This document shows, in pieces, positions 43,704 to 50,142 of a stretch of 50,142 nucleotides of DNA. The stretch's first letter is position 1; every line of letters begins with the position of its first letter. This DNA is from Ascidiaceihabitans sp. (lineage in GTDB: Bacteria; Pseudomonadota; Alphaproteobacteria; Rhodobacterales; Rhodobacteraceae): positions 1-50,142 of the forward strand of contig JAQXDI010000052.1 in assembly GCA_029251465.1 (NCBI GenBank). Direction: 5' to 3'. The notes beneath the pieces are model-generated. The model did not search any database and was not told the origin of the DNA. It worked only from the letters and a program-made list of their open reading frames with translations. The translations under genes and the position numbers were made by a program.

Positions 43704-44275
43704 GGGTGGCGTCCGATCATCATGTTAAGCGCGCGCAGGGCGCTGTTTTTGGCCTCGGTCGCATCGCACCCCCGCGACAAGGCCGCCCGCAGATACAGCC
43801 CGTCGATCAGGGCGGCCAGCGTTTGTGCATCTGTGGTCGGGTCATTGCTCAGCGGGCGCAGCGCATGGGTCAGGTTTGAATGCAGGCGCCACTGGTAGAG
43901 CTTGAGCAATCGTTTGGTTTCGGGCTGCGTTTGCGCACCTGAATACAGCGTCATCCACGCACTGATGATGGAAGGGTCGAAACACGACGGCGCAAAGCTG
44001 GCCTCGATAATTGCACTGGCGCGCGCATAGGGCGTGCGGGCAGCGGCGAGGGCTGCGCGCACTTCGGCCCCGAATTCGCGCAAAATGTGGCGCATCGCAG
44101 CAAGGAAAATCTGGTCTTTTCCGCCAAAATAGTGGTGCGCCAAAGCGGTCGACATACCGGCCCGTTTTGCGATCTGACCGACAGTCACATCCAGATGCCC
44201 CGCCGCACCAATTTCAGCAATCGTGGCCTGCACCAGCGCTGAGCGGCGGATTGGCTCCATCCCGAGTTTTGGCAT
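43700..44275 (-). CDS. betI: TetR-family choline-responsive repressor BetI
   Basis: The 191-residue regulator begins MPKLGMEPIRRSALVQATIAEIG, the characteristic BetI start, with a TetR helix-turn-helix (VTVGQIAKRAGMSTALAHHYFGGKDQIF). The effector domain with FAPSCFDPSIISAWMTLYSG matches BetI. BetI represses bet genes until choline binds. The ATG chosen matches other BetI proteins; an ATG immediately upstream is possible. AAGGGGGG precedes it. A perfect palindrome about 45 bases upstream fits its operator. Confidence 0.93.
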   Translation of the reverse strand: MPKLGMEPIRRSALVQATIAEIGAAGHLDVTVGQIAKRAGMSTALAHHYFGGKDQIFLAAMRHILREFGAEVRAALAAARTPYARASAIIEASFAPSCFDPSIISAWMTLYSGAQTQPETKRLLKLYQWRLHSNLTHALRPLSNDPTTDAQTLAALIDGLYLRAALSRGCDATEAKNSALRALNMMIGRHP

Positions 44276-44318
44276 CATGGCCCCCCTTGAAAACTTGGGG
44301 GACGGTAATCACGGGGAT

Positions 44319-44332
44319 ATTGACTCGTCAAT
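44319..44332. promoter_or_regulatory. BetI operator candidate ATTGAC-TC-GTCAAT
   Basis: A perfect six-base inverted repeat with a two-base centre lies 44-57 bases upstream of the betI ATG, within the expected promoter region. BetI operators described in other proteobacteria are of this ATTGA/TCAAT type. It would give autorepression of the whole bet operon. Confidence 0.7.
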
Positions 44333-44351
44333 CAATAAAAAACGCGTGTCG

Positions 44352-45257
44352 TTAAACTTTGGTCGCGTTTGTGGGTGGTGTGATGGGGGATCGCTTTAGC
44401 GTGGCCTCGCGCCATGTGATGAAAGTGACGGACGCAAGGATCACCACGCCGCCAATTACCACCCAGATATCAACAGGTTCCGCGAACACTAGCAGGCCCA
44501 GCAACGTCGCCCACACCAATTGCAAAAACGTAATCGGCTGGGTCACGGTCACGGGGGCGGCGGCAAATGCCAGCGTCATGGTGTAATGTCCCGCTTGGGC
44601 AAACATCGCAACGACCAGCAGAATTCCGAGGTCTGACCAACTAGGGCTGACCCAGTTGGCAAAGGCGAACGGGGCCAATGCCAGCGTCACAAACAGCGAC
44701 AGCATGGCGACGACAACGGTCGGCTTCACCTCGTCCGCGAGGACTTTGGCCAGCAAATACGACCCTGCAAAAACAACGGCTGCGATCAGCATCGCGAGAT
44801 GGCCCGGGTGGACCTCGCGAAAGCCGGGGCGCAGGATGATTGCGGCCCCAAGCAGCGCGATGATCACCGCCATAATCCGGCGCAACGCCAGTTTTTCGCC
44901 GAGGAAAATCGCCGCCCCGATTGTCACGTAAACCGGCGCCAGATAGTTCATCGCGGTGACCTCGGCGATCGGAATGCGGGTCATCGCAAAGAACCACAGC
45001 ATCACCCCGAAGGCGTGGAAAAATCCGCGCAGACCGAACAGCTTCCATTGGCGTTTGGTCACTGTCGCAGTTCGCAAATCCTTGATCATCGGCAACAAGA
45101 AAACCAAGCCCAGCAAGTAGCGCAAAAACGCAGATTGTGCCGGCGGCATGCCGGGGCCCATCCATTTGACCAACGCTGTCACAGCGACAAAAAACAATCC
45201 GGTCGTCAGCATCCAAAAGATGCCAACCATGGGGCGGGGCGGGGTTGATGGGTTCAT
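44352..45257 (-). CDS. EamA/DMT-family transporter (10 TM)
   Basis: This 301-residue protein has ten predicted helices in two EamA repeats. GIFWMLTTGLFFVAVTALVKWMGPGMPP begins the first and AMLIAAVVFAGSYLLAKVLADEVKP the second. RIPIAEVTAMNYLAPVYVTIGAAIFLGEKL and VTQPITFLQLVWATLLGLLVFAEP are the paired signature loops. DMT exporters move amino acids, nucleotides or drugs; the substrate is unknown. It is transcribed in the same direction as the LysE-type gene, 36 bases downstream of it. Confidence 0.85.
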   Translation of the reverse strand: MNPSTPPRPMVGIFWMLTTGLFFVAVTALVKWMGPGMPPAQSAFLRYLLGLVFLLPMIKDLRTATVTKRQWKLFGLRGFFHAFGVMLWFFAMTRIPIAEVTAMNYLAPVYVTIGAAIFLGEKLALRRIMAVIIALLGAAIILRPGFREVHPGHLAMLIAAVVFAGSYLLAKVLADEVKPTVVVAMLSLFVTLALAPFAFANWVSPSWSDLGILLVVAMFAQAGHYTMTLAFAAAPVTVTQPITFLQLVWATLLGLLVFAEPVDIWVVIGGVVILASVTFITWREATLKRSPITPPTNATKV

Positions 45258-45293
45258 TTTGCTATCAACACTGAAACGCGCAAGGGCTGCAAG

Positions 45294-45890
45294 CTAGGAC
45301 AACAATAACTTTGCGGCAATCGCCCACATTATCAACGCAATACACCCATCCAGCACTTGCCACGCGCGCGGATTGGCAAACAACGGGCGCAACAACCGCG
45401 CCCCATAACTCAGGCTAAAGAAGAACGTGAAACTCGCGACGACAGCCCCGATCCCGAACGCCAGTTGGTTGTCATACTGGGCCGAAATCGACCCGACGAA
45501 CACCACCGTGTCCAGGTAAAGATGCGGGTTCAGCAGCGACAAGGCGGCCAATGTGGTCAAGGCTTGGCGCAGGGTTTGCGCGTCGTCCGTTGCGGCCTCA
45601 AGGGCATTGCCACCGCGCCACGCTGATTTGGCGTTTTGCCAGCCATACCAGATCAAAAACGCGGCACCGCCCCACAGCAACACAGTTTCGAACCACGGGG
45701 CGGCTGTCGCTAAGGCTCCGAAGCCCAAGATGCCCGCACAGATCAAAATCGCATCCAGCACGCTGCACGCCAATGCGATCCAAAACACATGTGCGCGCCG
45801 CAACCCCTGGCGCAGCACAAATGCGTTTTGCGCCCCAACCGCGAGGATCAGAGAAAAGCTGACGGCAAAGCCGGAAAACAAGGAATACAT
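45294..45890 (-). CDS. LysE/ArgO-family amino acid exporter
   Basis: This 198-residue protein has the six-helix pattern of the LysE superfamily. The N-terminal FAVSFSLILAVGAQNAFVLRQGLRR is the ArgO/LysE signature, LSLLNPHLYLDTVVFVGSIS contains the conserved NPH, and the C-terminal helices are present. ArgO and LysE export arginine or lysine; no LysG/ArgP-type regulator lies next to it in this window. It probably forms a two-gene transcript with the DMT gene. Confidence 0.88.
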   Translation of the reverse strand: MYSLFSGFAVSFSLILAVGAQNAFVLRQGLRRAHVFWIALACSVLDAILICAGILGFGALATAAPWFETVLLWGGAAFLIWYGWQNAKSAWRGGNALEAATDDAQTLRQALTTLAALSLLNPHLYLDTVVFVGSISAQYDNQLAFGIGAVVASFTFFFSLSYGARLLRPLFANPRAWQVLDGCIALIMWAIAAKLLLS

Positions 45891-46077
45891 ACAAATGCCA
45901 GTTCAAAATCGACCCCTGATGGCTATGCCCTGCCCCATGCGACATCAATCGAAACTTGCGCTGCGTCGGCGAAAAAATAATTGTTACACTTTTTTCGAGG
46001 TGATCTGATGCAAGGTCATTGGCGTATCCCATTGGACTGCCCAGATAAAAGGGAAGCCAAAGCAAGGACGCCGCGAA

Positions 46078-46326
46078 ATGTTAGAGACAAAAAACTGCGT
46101 AGATTTCAGTGAACACGATCTGGATTTGATCGATTCTGCCTTGCATACCCAAGAGAAAATCTTGGCCGTTCAAAGCCGGGCCAGCGGAAACAACACCGCC
46201 AAAGTCCGCCTGAACGAGCTAAAATCCGTGCTGCGCCGGGTGCGTCGCAAAAACGCAAAGGCCACACAAACGCCCTGCCGTTCAGGTGGTGGCCTTGGCG
46301 GATTTGCGCGCGCATTGTTTGGCTAA
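46078..46326 (+). CDS. Small hypothetical cytoplasmic protein (82 aa)
   Basis: MLETKNCVDFSEHDLDLIDSALHTQEKILAVQS starts a helical protein with a basic middle (KSVLRRVRRKNAKATQ) and a Gly-rich C-terminus (SGGGLGGFARALFG). There is no signal peptide. The function is unknown. It is followed by a strong terminator that serves the convergent YebC gene too. Confidence 0.6.
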   Translation: MLETKNCVDFSEHDLDLIDSALHTQEKILAVQSRASGNNTAKVRLNELKSVLRRVRRKNAKATQTPCRSGGGLGGFARALFG

Positions 46327-46356
46327 GGCGGCCTAAGCATTTGTGAATTCATAAAG

Positions 46357-46389
46357 AAAACCCTCTGACCTGACGGCAGAGGGTTTTTT
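46357..46389. terminator. Bidirectional intrinsic terminator between convergent genes
   Basis: AAAACCCTCTG (46357-46367) and CAGAGGGTTTT (46377-46387) form a perfect eleven-pair stem with a nine-base loop. T follows on the plus strand, and A4 on the other side serves as a T tract for the opposite strand. Confidence 0.92.
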
Positions 46390-46414
46390 CGTTTCTCGGG
46401 ATCGCAGTGGTCGT

Positions 46415-47158
46415 TTAGCCCAACTGCTCCATCACTTCGTCGCTGGCATCAAAGTTTGTCGTGACGCGCTGCACGTCATCGTCATCCTCCAATGCATCGA
46501 TCAGACGCATCAGTTTTTCCATGCCCTCAAGATCCATCTCGGTTGTGATGGTTGGCTTCCAGACCAGCTTGGTGCTGTCGGATTCGCCCAGCTCCGCCTC
46601 GAGCGAGGTTGAAACCTCGTTCAGATCCGTGTCCGCACACCACACGACGTGCCCGTCCTCTGAGCTTTCGACGTCTTCGGCACCAGCCTCGATTGCGGCC
46701 ATTATCACGGTGTCCGCATCGCCCACAGAAACGCCGTAAGACACGGCACCTTTGCGATCAAACATGAACCCGACGCTGCCGGTTTCACCCAGATTGCCGC
46801 CGCATTTCGTAAAGGTCGAGCGCACAACTGAGGCCGTGCGATTGCGGTTGTCGGTCATCGCTTCGACGATCACAGCCACGCCATTGGGGCCATAGCCTTC
46901 GTAGCGGATCTCTTCGTAATCTTCGCCCTCGCCGGCTTGCGATTTCTTGATCGCGCGGTCGATCACGTCCTTCGGAACCGAGCTCGACTTGGCCTCTTTG
47001 ACGGCCATACGCAGACGCGGGTTTTTATCCGGATCAGGGTCGCCCATTTTCGCGGCAACGGTGATTTCCTTTGCCATTTTCGAGAACAACTTGGCGCGCA
47101 GCTTGTCCTGACGCCCCTTGCGGTGTTGAATATTTGCCCATTTTGAGTGGCCTGCCAT
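46415..47158 (-). CDS. yebC: YebC/PmpR-family DNA-binding regulator
   Basis: The 247-residue protein begins [26 protein letters not shown] and contains [26 protein letters not shown] and [22 protein letters not shown], all diagnostic of the YebC family. Members are transcriptional regulators or, as more recent work suggests, translation factors that act at difficult peptide stretches. The length is normal, with an acidic C-terminal domain. GGAGG precedes the ATG. In proteobacteria yebC often neighbours ruvC, but here it does not. Confidence 0.95.
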   Translation of the reverse strand: MAGHSKWANIQHRKGRQDKLRAKLFSKMAKEITVAAKMGDPDPDKNPRLRMAVKEAKSSSVPKDVIDRAIKKSQAGEGEDYEEIRYEGYGPNGVAVIVEAMTDNRNRTASVVRSTFTKCGGNLGETGSVGFMFDRKGAVSYGVSVGDADTVIMAAIEAGAEDVESSEDGHVVWCADTDLNEVSTSLEAELGESDSTKLVWKPTITTEMDLEGMEKLMRLIDALEDDDDVQRVTTNFDASDEVMEQLG

Positions 47159-47306
47159 CAGAGCCTCCGAACGTTAATGTGTCTGATATGTTTGGCATGG
47201 GCTATAGGCCAAGCAACCCTATGCGCGCAAGCCCGCAGCCCTTTCGCACGAAATTTCCCCCTAATTAGCGCTGGCACCTGCACGGGGCGAGGCATAGATT
47301 GCCCAA

Positions 47307-49079
47307 ATGAGCCAAGATCAAATCATCCTGTTTTCGCTGTTCGGTGCCGTCTTTGCTTTGCTTTTGTGGGGCAGATTTCGCTACGATATTGTCGCGTTTT
47401 CAGCCCTTGTTGCAGGCGTCATGCTGGGCGTTGTCCCCGAAAAAGAAGCGTTTTCCGGCTTTGGCCACCCTGCGACGCTGGTTGTTGCCTTGGTTTTGGT
47501 GGTCTCGGCAGGTTTGGTACGCTCGGGCGCTGTCTTTTTGATCACGCGCACGCTGGTAGATGCCAGCCGGTCCTTGGGCGCACACATTACATTGATGGGG
47601 GCCGTTGGCGGCATCCTGTCCGCCTTCATGAACAACGTCGCAGCCCTTGCGCTTTTGATGCCCGTCGACATCCAGACCGCGCGCAAAGCCGGGCGCAGTC
47701 CAGGCCTGTCGCTGATGCCGCTGAGCTTTGCAACGATCCTTGGGGGCATGGTCACGTTGATCGGCACGCCCCCCAACATCATCATCGCCGCCATCCGCGA
47801 AGAAAGCCTTGGCGCGCCGTTCAAGATGTTCGATTTTGCGCCTGTTGGTGGCATCGCAGCTATCGCGGGTCTAACGTTTGTGGCCCTTGTTGGCTGGCGC
47901 CTGATCCCTGCGCGCGACGACAAAGGATCAGCGGCCGAAGACCTGTCGCAGTACATCGCCGAGCTGACCGTGCCTGACGACAGCAAACACATCGGCAAGC
48001 GTTTGGCCGAGCTGGACAAAGATGCCGAAAAAACCGATGTCGCGGTGATCGGTTTGATCCGCGACGGCAAGCGCCGCTATGGTCAAGCCCGCAACGCAAC
48101 CTTGCGCGCCGGCGACACGCTGGTGCTAGAGGCCACGCCCGATGCGCTGGATGAATTCCGCACAGCCCTTGATCTGGCCCTGTCCGACACCGAACGCACA
48201 GAACGTTTGACCGCTGGCGGTGACGGCGTCGAAGTGATCGAAATTGTCGTGACCGAAACCAGCCGTCTGGTAGATCGTACCGCCGAGACGGTAGGCCTTG
48301 CGTGGCGCCAAAACGCTGTCTTGATGGGCATTTCGCGCAACGGACAAGCCGTCAAAAACCAGATCCGCAAGACCCCGATCCGTACGGGCGACATCTTGTT
48401 GCTGTTGGTGCCGCGCGATACTGGCCCGGACGTAACGGTTTGGTTGGGCTGCCTGCCTCTGGCGGATCGTGGCCTCGCCGTGACGGAAAATTCCAAAGTC
48501 TGGATGGCCATCGGCATGTTTGCCGGTGCAGTCGCCGCCGCCAGTTTTGGTCTGATCTATCTTCCCATTGCATTGGGTCTGGTGGTTGTCGCCTATGTGC
48601 TGACCAAAATCGTGCCGTTGTCCGAACTTTACACACACATCGAATGGCCGGTGATTGTGCTGCTCGGGTCGATGATCCCGCTCGGGGCGGCGCTAGAGGC
48701 GTCGGGTGGCACCGAATTGATTTCGGGCAAGCTGATCGGTTGGACCGAAGGGTTGCCTGCATGGGTGATCCTGACGGTTTTGATGATCGTGACCATGACG
48801 CTGTCAGACGTGCTGAACAACACGGCCACCACAATCGTCGCGGCCCCTGTCGGCATCCAGATGGCACAGACGCTGGACGTATCGCCTGACCCGTTCCTGA
48901 TGGCCGTCGCGGTTGCCGCTTCATCAGCGTTTCTGACCCCCATCGGGCACAAGAACAACACCTTAATTCTATCCGCAGGTCAATATTCTTTCGGTGACTA
49001 CTGGCGTATGGGGCTACCATTAGAGATCATAATTGTGTGCGTTTCGATACCTTCGATCCTGTACTTCTGGCCTTTGTAG
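47307..49079 (+). CDS. SLC13-family permease with two RCK_C (TrkA-C) domains
   Basis: The 590-residue protein has an N-terminal membrane half (MNNVAALALLMPV; LIGTPPNIIIAAIREES, the conserved SLC13 loop), two cytoplasmic RCK_C domains at about 215-300 and 310-395 (ERTERLTAGGDGVEVIEIVV and DILLLLVPRDTG lie here), and a C-terminal membrane half. The latter has LNNTATTIVAAPVGIQMA and ASSAFLTPIGHKNNTLIL, the second SNT-type motif. Such proteins are sodium-coupled carriers of sulfate, dicarboxylates or other anions, with RCK_C sensing a ligand; the substrate cannot be told. The ribosome-binding site is weak. Confidence 0.88.
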   Translation: MSQDQIILFSLFGAVFALLLWGRFRYDIVAFSALVAGVMLGVVPEKEAFSGFGHPATLVVALVLVVSAGLVRSGAVFLITRTLVDASRSLGAHITLMGAVGGILSAFMNNVAALALLMPVDIQTARKAGRSPGLSLMPLSFATILGGMVTLIGTPPNIIIAAIREESLGAPFKMFDFAPVGGIAAIAGLTFVALVGWRLIPARDDKGSAAEDLSQYIAELTVPDDSKHIGKRLAELDKDAEKTDVAVIGLIRDGKRRYGQARNATLRAGDTLVLEATPDALDEFRTALDLALSDTERTERLTAGGDGVEVIEIVVTETSRLVDRTAETVGLAWRQNAVLMGISRNGQAVKNQIRKTPIRTGDILLLLVPRDTGPDVTVWLGCLPLADRGLAVTENSKVWMAIGMFAGAVAAASFGLIYLPIALGLVVVAYVLTKIVPLSELYTHIEWPVIVLLGSMIPLGAALEASGGTELISGKLIGWTEGLPAWVILTVLMIVTMTLSDVLNNTATTIVAAPVGIQMAQTLDVSPDPFLMAVAVAASSAFLTPIGHKNNTLILSAGQYSFGDYWRMGLPLEIIIVCVSIPSILYFWPL

Positions 49080-49381
49080 CATGGAAAAAATGAGGGGATC
49101 AGCAACCTGACCCTAAGAACGTCTCAGCCTCACCACAGCACACCTCACGCCCCATCACAGCCCCGCTGAGGAGCGCCTCTGGGGTATGCCACGAACCCCA
49201 ACTGAGGGGGCAGCACCCCGTCCCCTTGGCGATAACTCAGGGATTACGAGGGGGCCGAGGGGGTAACAGGGGAAGGCTCACGTATATTAAGGGGCTTAGA
49301 TTTTGCATCAAAAATCCGATGCCCTTTCCGGTAATCATTTCTGGTGGTACTAACATTTGATGTGATGCGACGGAGAGAACA
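49080..49381. other. Non-coding stretch, G-rich and hairpin-rich
   Basis: About 300 bases follow the permease gene. I see repeated TGAGGGG-like and GGGGG runs (around 49203, 49231-49272) and several CCCC/GGGG dyads, but no open frame with a start and ribosome-binding site. The composition differs from the flanking genes. A larger hairpin at 49289-49327 is listed on its own. Confidence 0.55.
49289..49327 (+). repeat. Long two-part hairpin upstream of the small membrane gene
   Basis: AAGGGGC pairs with GCCCTTT (one G-U) and, inside it, GATTTT pairs with AAAATC around a GCATCA loop, with a 3/4-base internal loop between the two stems. It ends 54 bases before the start codon of the next gene and could be a leader structure or a terminator of the upstream gene. 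Confidence 0.5.
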
Positions 49382-49624
49382 TTGAAAATTAAGAATATGA
49401 TCAACACTGGGATACTTAGCGGTGTCGCTTGTATTGCCTTTGACGCCTACTATGATTTTGAAACTGGGGTTAGCCGTTTTGCTGCATTGCTAATAGGTGG
49501 TGCCATTGGTGTTGGGATCGGCTCAGAAGCTCAAAAAGAAGAAGATAGAGCATACAACGAGCGCAGGGCCGAACAGAAAAATATGCAAATGGCGGAACAA
49601 GACGATCGGACATTAAAAGACTAG
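49382..49624 (+). CDS. Small hypothetical membrane protein (80 aa)
   Basis: The protein has one or two hydrophobic stretches (INTGILSGVACIAFDAYYDF and FAALLIGGAIGVGIGSEA with a glycine-zipper look) and a charged, helical C-terminus (KEEDRAYNERRAEQKNMQMAEQDD) likely in the cytoplasm. The start is a TTG five bases after GGAGAG; an ATG five codons inside is the alternative but lacks a ribosome-binding site. No function can be given. It is isolated in a structured intergenic region. Confidence 0.55.
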   Translation: MKIKNMINTGILSGVACIAFDAYYDFETGVSRFAALLIGGAIGVGIGSEAQKEEDRAYNERRAEQKNMQMAEQDDRTLKD

Positions 49625-49694
49625 GAGTGATGGCTTGTACTGGTTGACTTTCAGGTTCTCGCCGCAATCGCTTCACGTATCCGCCAAAGTGACA

Positions 49695-49767
49695 CCTCTC
49701 AGCACCCCTTAGAGGATCACTGAGAGGCTGTCGCGGATGGCTTGGAGTGTACGCTTGCTTACACTCT
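49695..49767. repeat. Two successive hairpin-forming inverted repeats
   Basis: CCTCTCAG (49695-49702) pairs with CTGAGAGG (49720-49727); GAGTGTA (49745-49751) pairs with TACACTC (49760-49766) around an eight-base loop. Both are perfect. Neither has a T run. Placed about 20 bases apart, they may be part of a structured RNA or an element end. Confidence 0.5.
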
Positions 49768-50142
49768 CCCTATCACTTCACCCCCGCTCAGGCATCGCCA
49801 AGTTGGAGGAACGGGCTGTTCGGGATAGCTCCCAATCCAATGTGCTTTCGACGTCTCGCAGGAAGCCTACGGTTCCGGCGACTACACTGGCCTCTGCGAT
49901 GAATGTGCGGTTTGGATTGGCTGCAATGATTGCGGCATGTTCAGTTCTGCCTTTAGGTATCGGGTTGGCATGTAAGGGGCCGTGCCGGTGGGCAGCGACC
50001 GCTTACATGAATGACATGGGGCTATGAAATATTGAGGGAACATCTCTTCGCCCAAGATGTACCGACCGCCTTTTCAGACCGCCGAGACTAGCAACGATAC
50101 ACAGGGCGGGAACCGGACCTTCGCTGCGTCAGTACTTCCCAA
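49768..50142. other. Right-end stretch without a supported gene
   Basis: No start-codon-bearing gene is convincing here. On the minus strand a frame is open for about 78 codons, ending at TGA 49778-49780, and reads ...TVGFLRDVESTLDWELSR... then LAMPERG, but it has no initiation codon in its first two thirds. A 96-codon plus-strand frame from 49737 lies over it and lacks a ribosome-binding site. The last 100 bases look like short dispersed intergenic sequence, with gaccgc and ccggaccttcgctgc segments. The nature is unresolved. Confidence 0.4.

Noticed and set aside
49231..49272. A firm G-quadruplex call
   Set aside because: Only three runs of four or more G lie close together; the next is about 18 bases away, so a standard four-run motif with short loops is not met.
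49737..50027. A 96-residue plus-strand hypothetical protein
   Set aside because: The ATG lacks a ribosome-binding site, the frame starts beside a hairpin, and the opposite strand is equally open. I could not support it as a gene.
1..50142. tRNA and rRNA genes
   Set aside because: I looked for GTTCGA-type T-arm motifs with matching acceptor stems and for conserved rRNA segments and found none that fit.

Overview
The window reads as chromosomal DNA of a marine Rhodobacterales (Roseobacter-group) alphaproteobacterium. Supporting this are the gene order proS - lolC/E - lolD, a short alphaproteobacterial-type prolyl-tRNA synthetase, a ppk-ppx pair, an HdaA-like DnaA relative, many small Rhodobacterales-type lipoproteins, and an XRE-family PccR/ScfR regulator next to propionyl-CoA carboxylase. 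I see no rRNA, tRNA or CRISPR array. Coding density is high except at the far right end.

Layout. 1-150 is the tail of an IS3-family insertion sequence. 200-3160 holds a lipoprotein cytochrome c with an FNR-type box, a hotdog thioesterase, an HEXXH lipoprotein, a DNA-3-methyladenine glycosylase-like protein and a frameshifted YdcZ-type membrane gene. 3189-6113 holds an Ldh-family oxidoreductase behind a long hairpin, and a three-module RTX protein. 6225-12421 is a minus-strand block of proS, a serine hydrolase, DUF2937 and the LolCDE-type exporter, preceded by a peptidase T gene broken by one in-frame stop. 12703-19003 is plus-strand: FAS1 protein, AI-2E-family permease, hdaA, then ppk and ppx behind a textbook-like PHO box. 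19007-22213 holds small housekeeping and accessory genes. 22214-24062 carries two tandem secreted tail-collar-domain proteins with a sigma-54-like promoter and a cluster of inverted repeats.

24064-37041 is a propionyl-CoA assimilation locus: pccB, a string of small accessory and lipoprotein genes, pccA and methylmalonyl-CoA mutase on the minus strand, with a Bcr/CflA-type MFS transporter and the PccR/ScfR regulator diverging on the plus strand. TTTGCAAA-type sites lie in both regulatory gaps, so the regulator probably controls pccB, perhaps the MFS gene, and itself. No methylmalonyl-CoA epimerase is present here. 37789-44275 is a choline-to-glycine-betaine operon (betI-betC-BCCT-like transporter-betB-betA) with a BetI-type palindrome in front of betI and a strong hairpin between the transporter and betB. 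44352-49079 carries EamA and LysE-type exporters, a small hypothetical, a YebC-family regulator and an SLC13 permease with RCK_C domains. 49080-50142 is a structured, mostly non-coding stretch with several hairpins and one small membrane-protein gene; its nature is unresolved.

The signals most worth following are regulatory: the sigma-54-like promoter of the tail-collar pair, the RBS-sequestering hairpins before the Ldh gene and before the gene at 30729, and the PccR site clusters. Two genes, pepT and ydcZ-like, are broken by single-base changes. These could be real decay or sequence errors.
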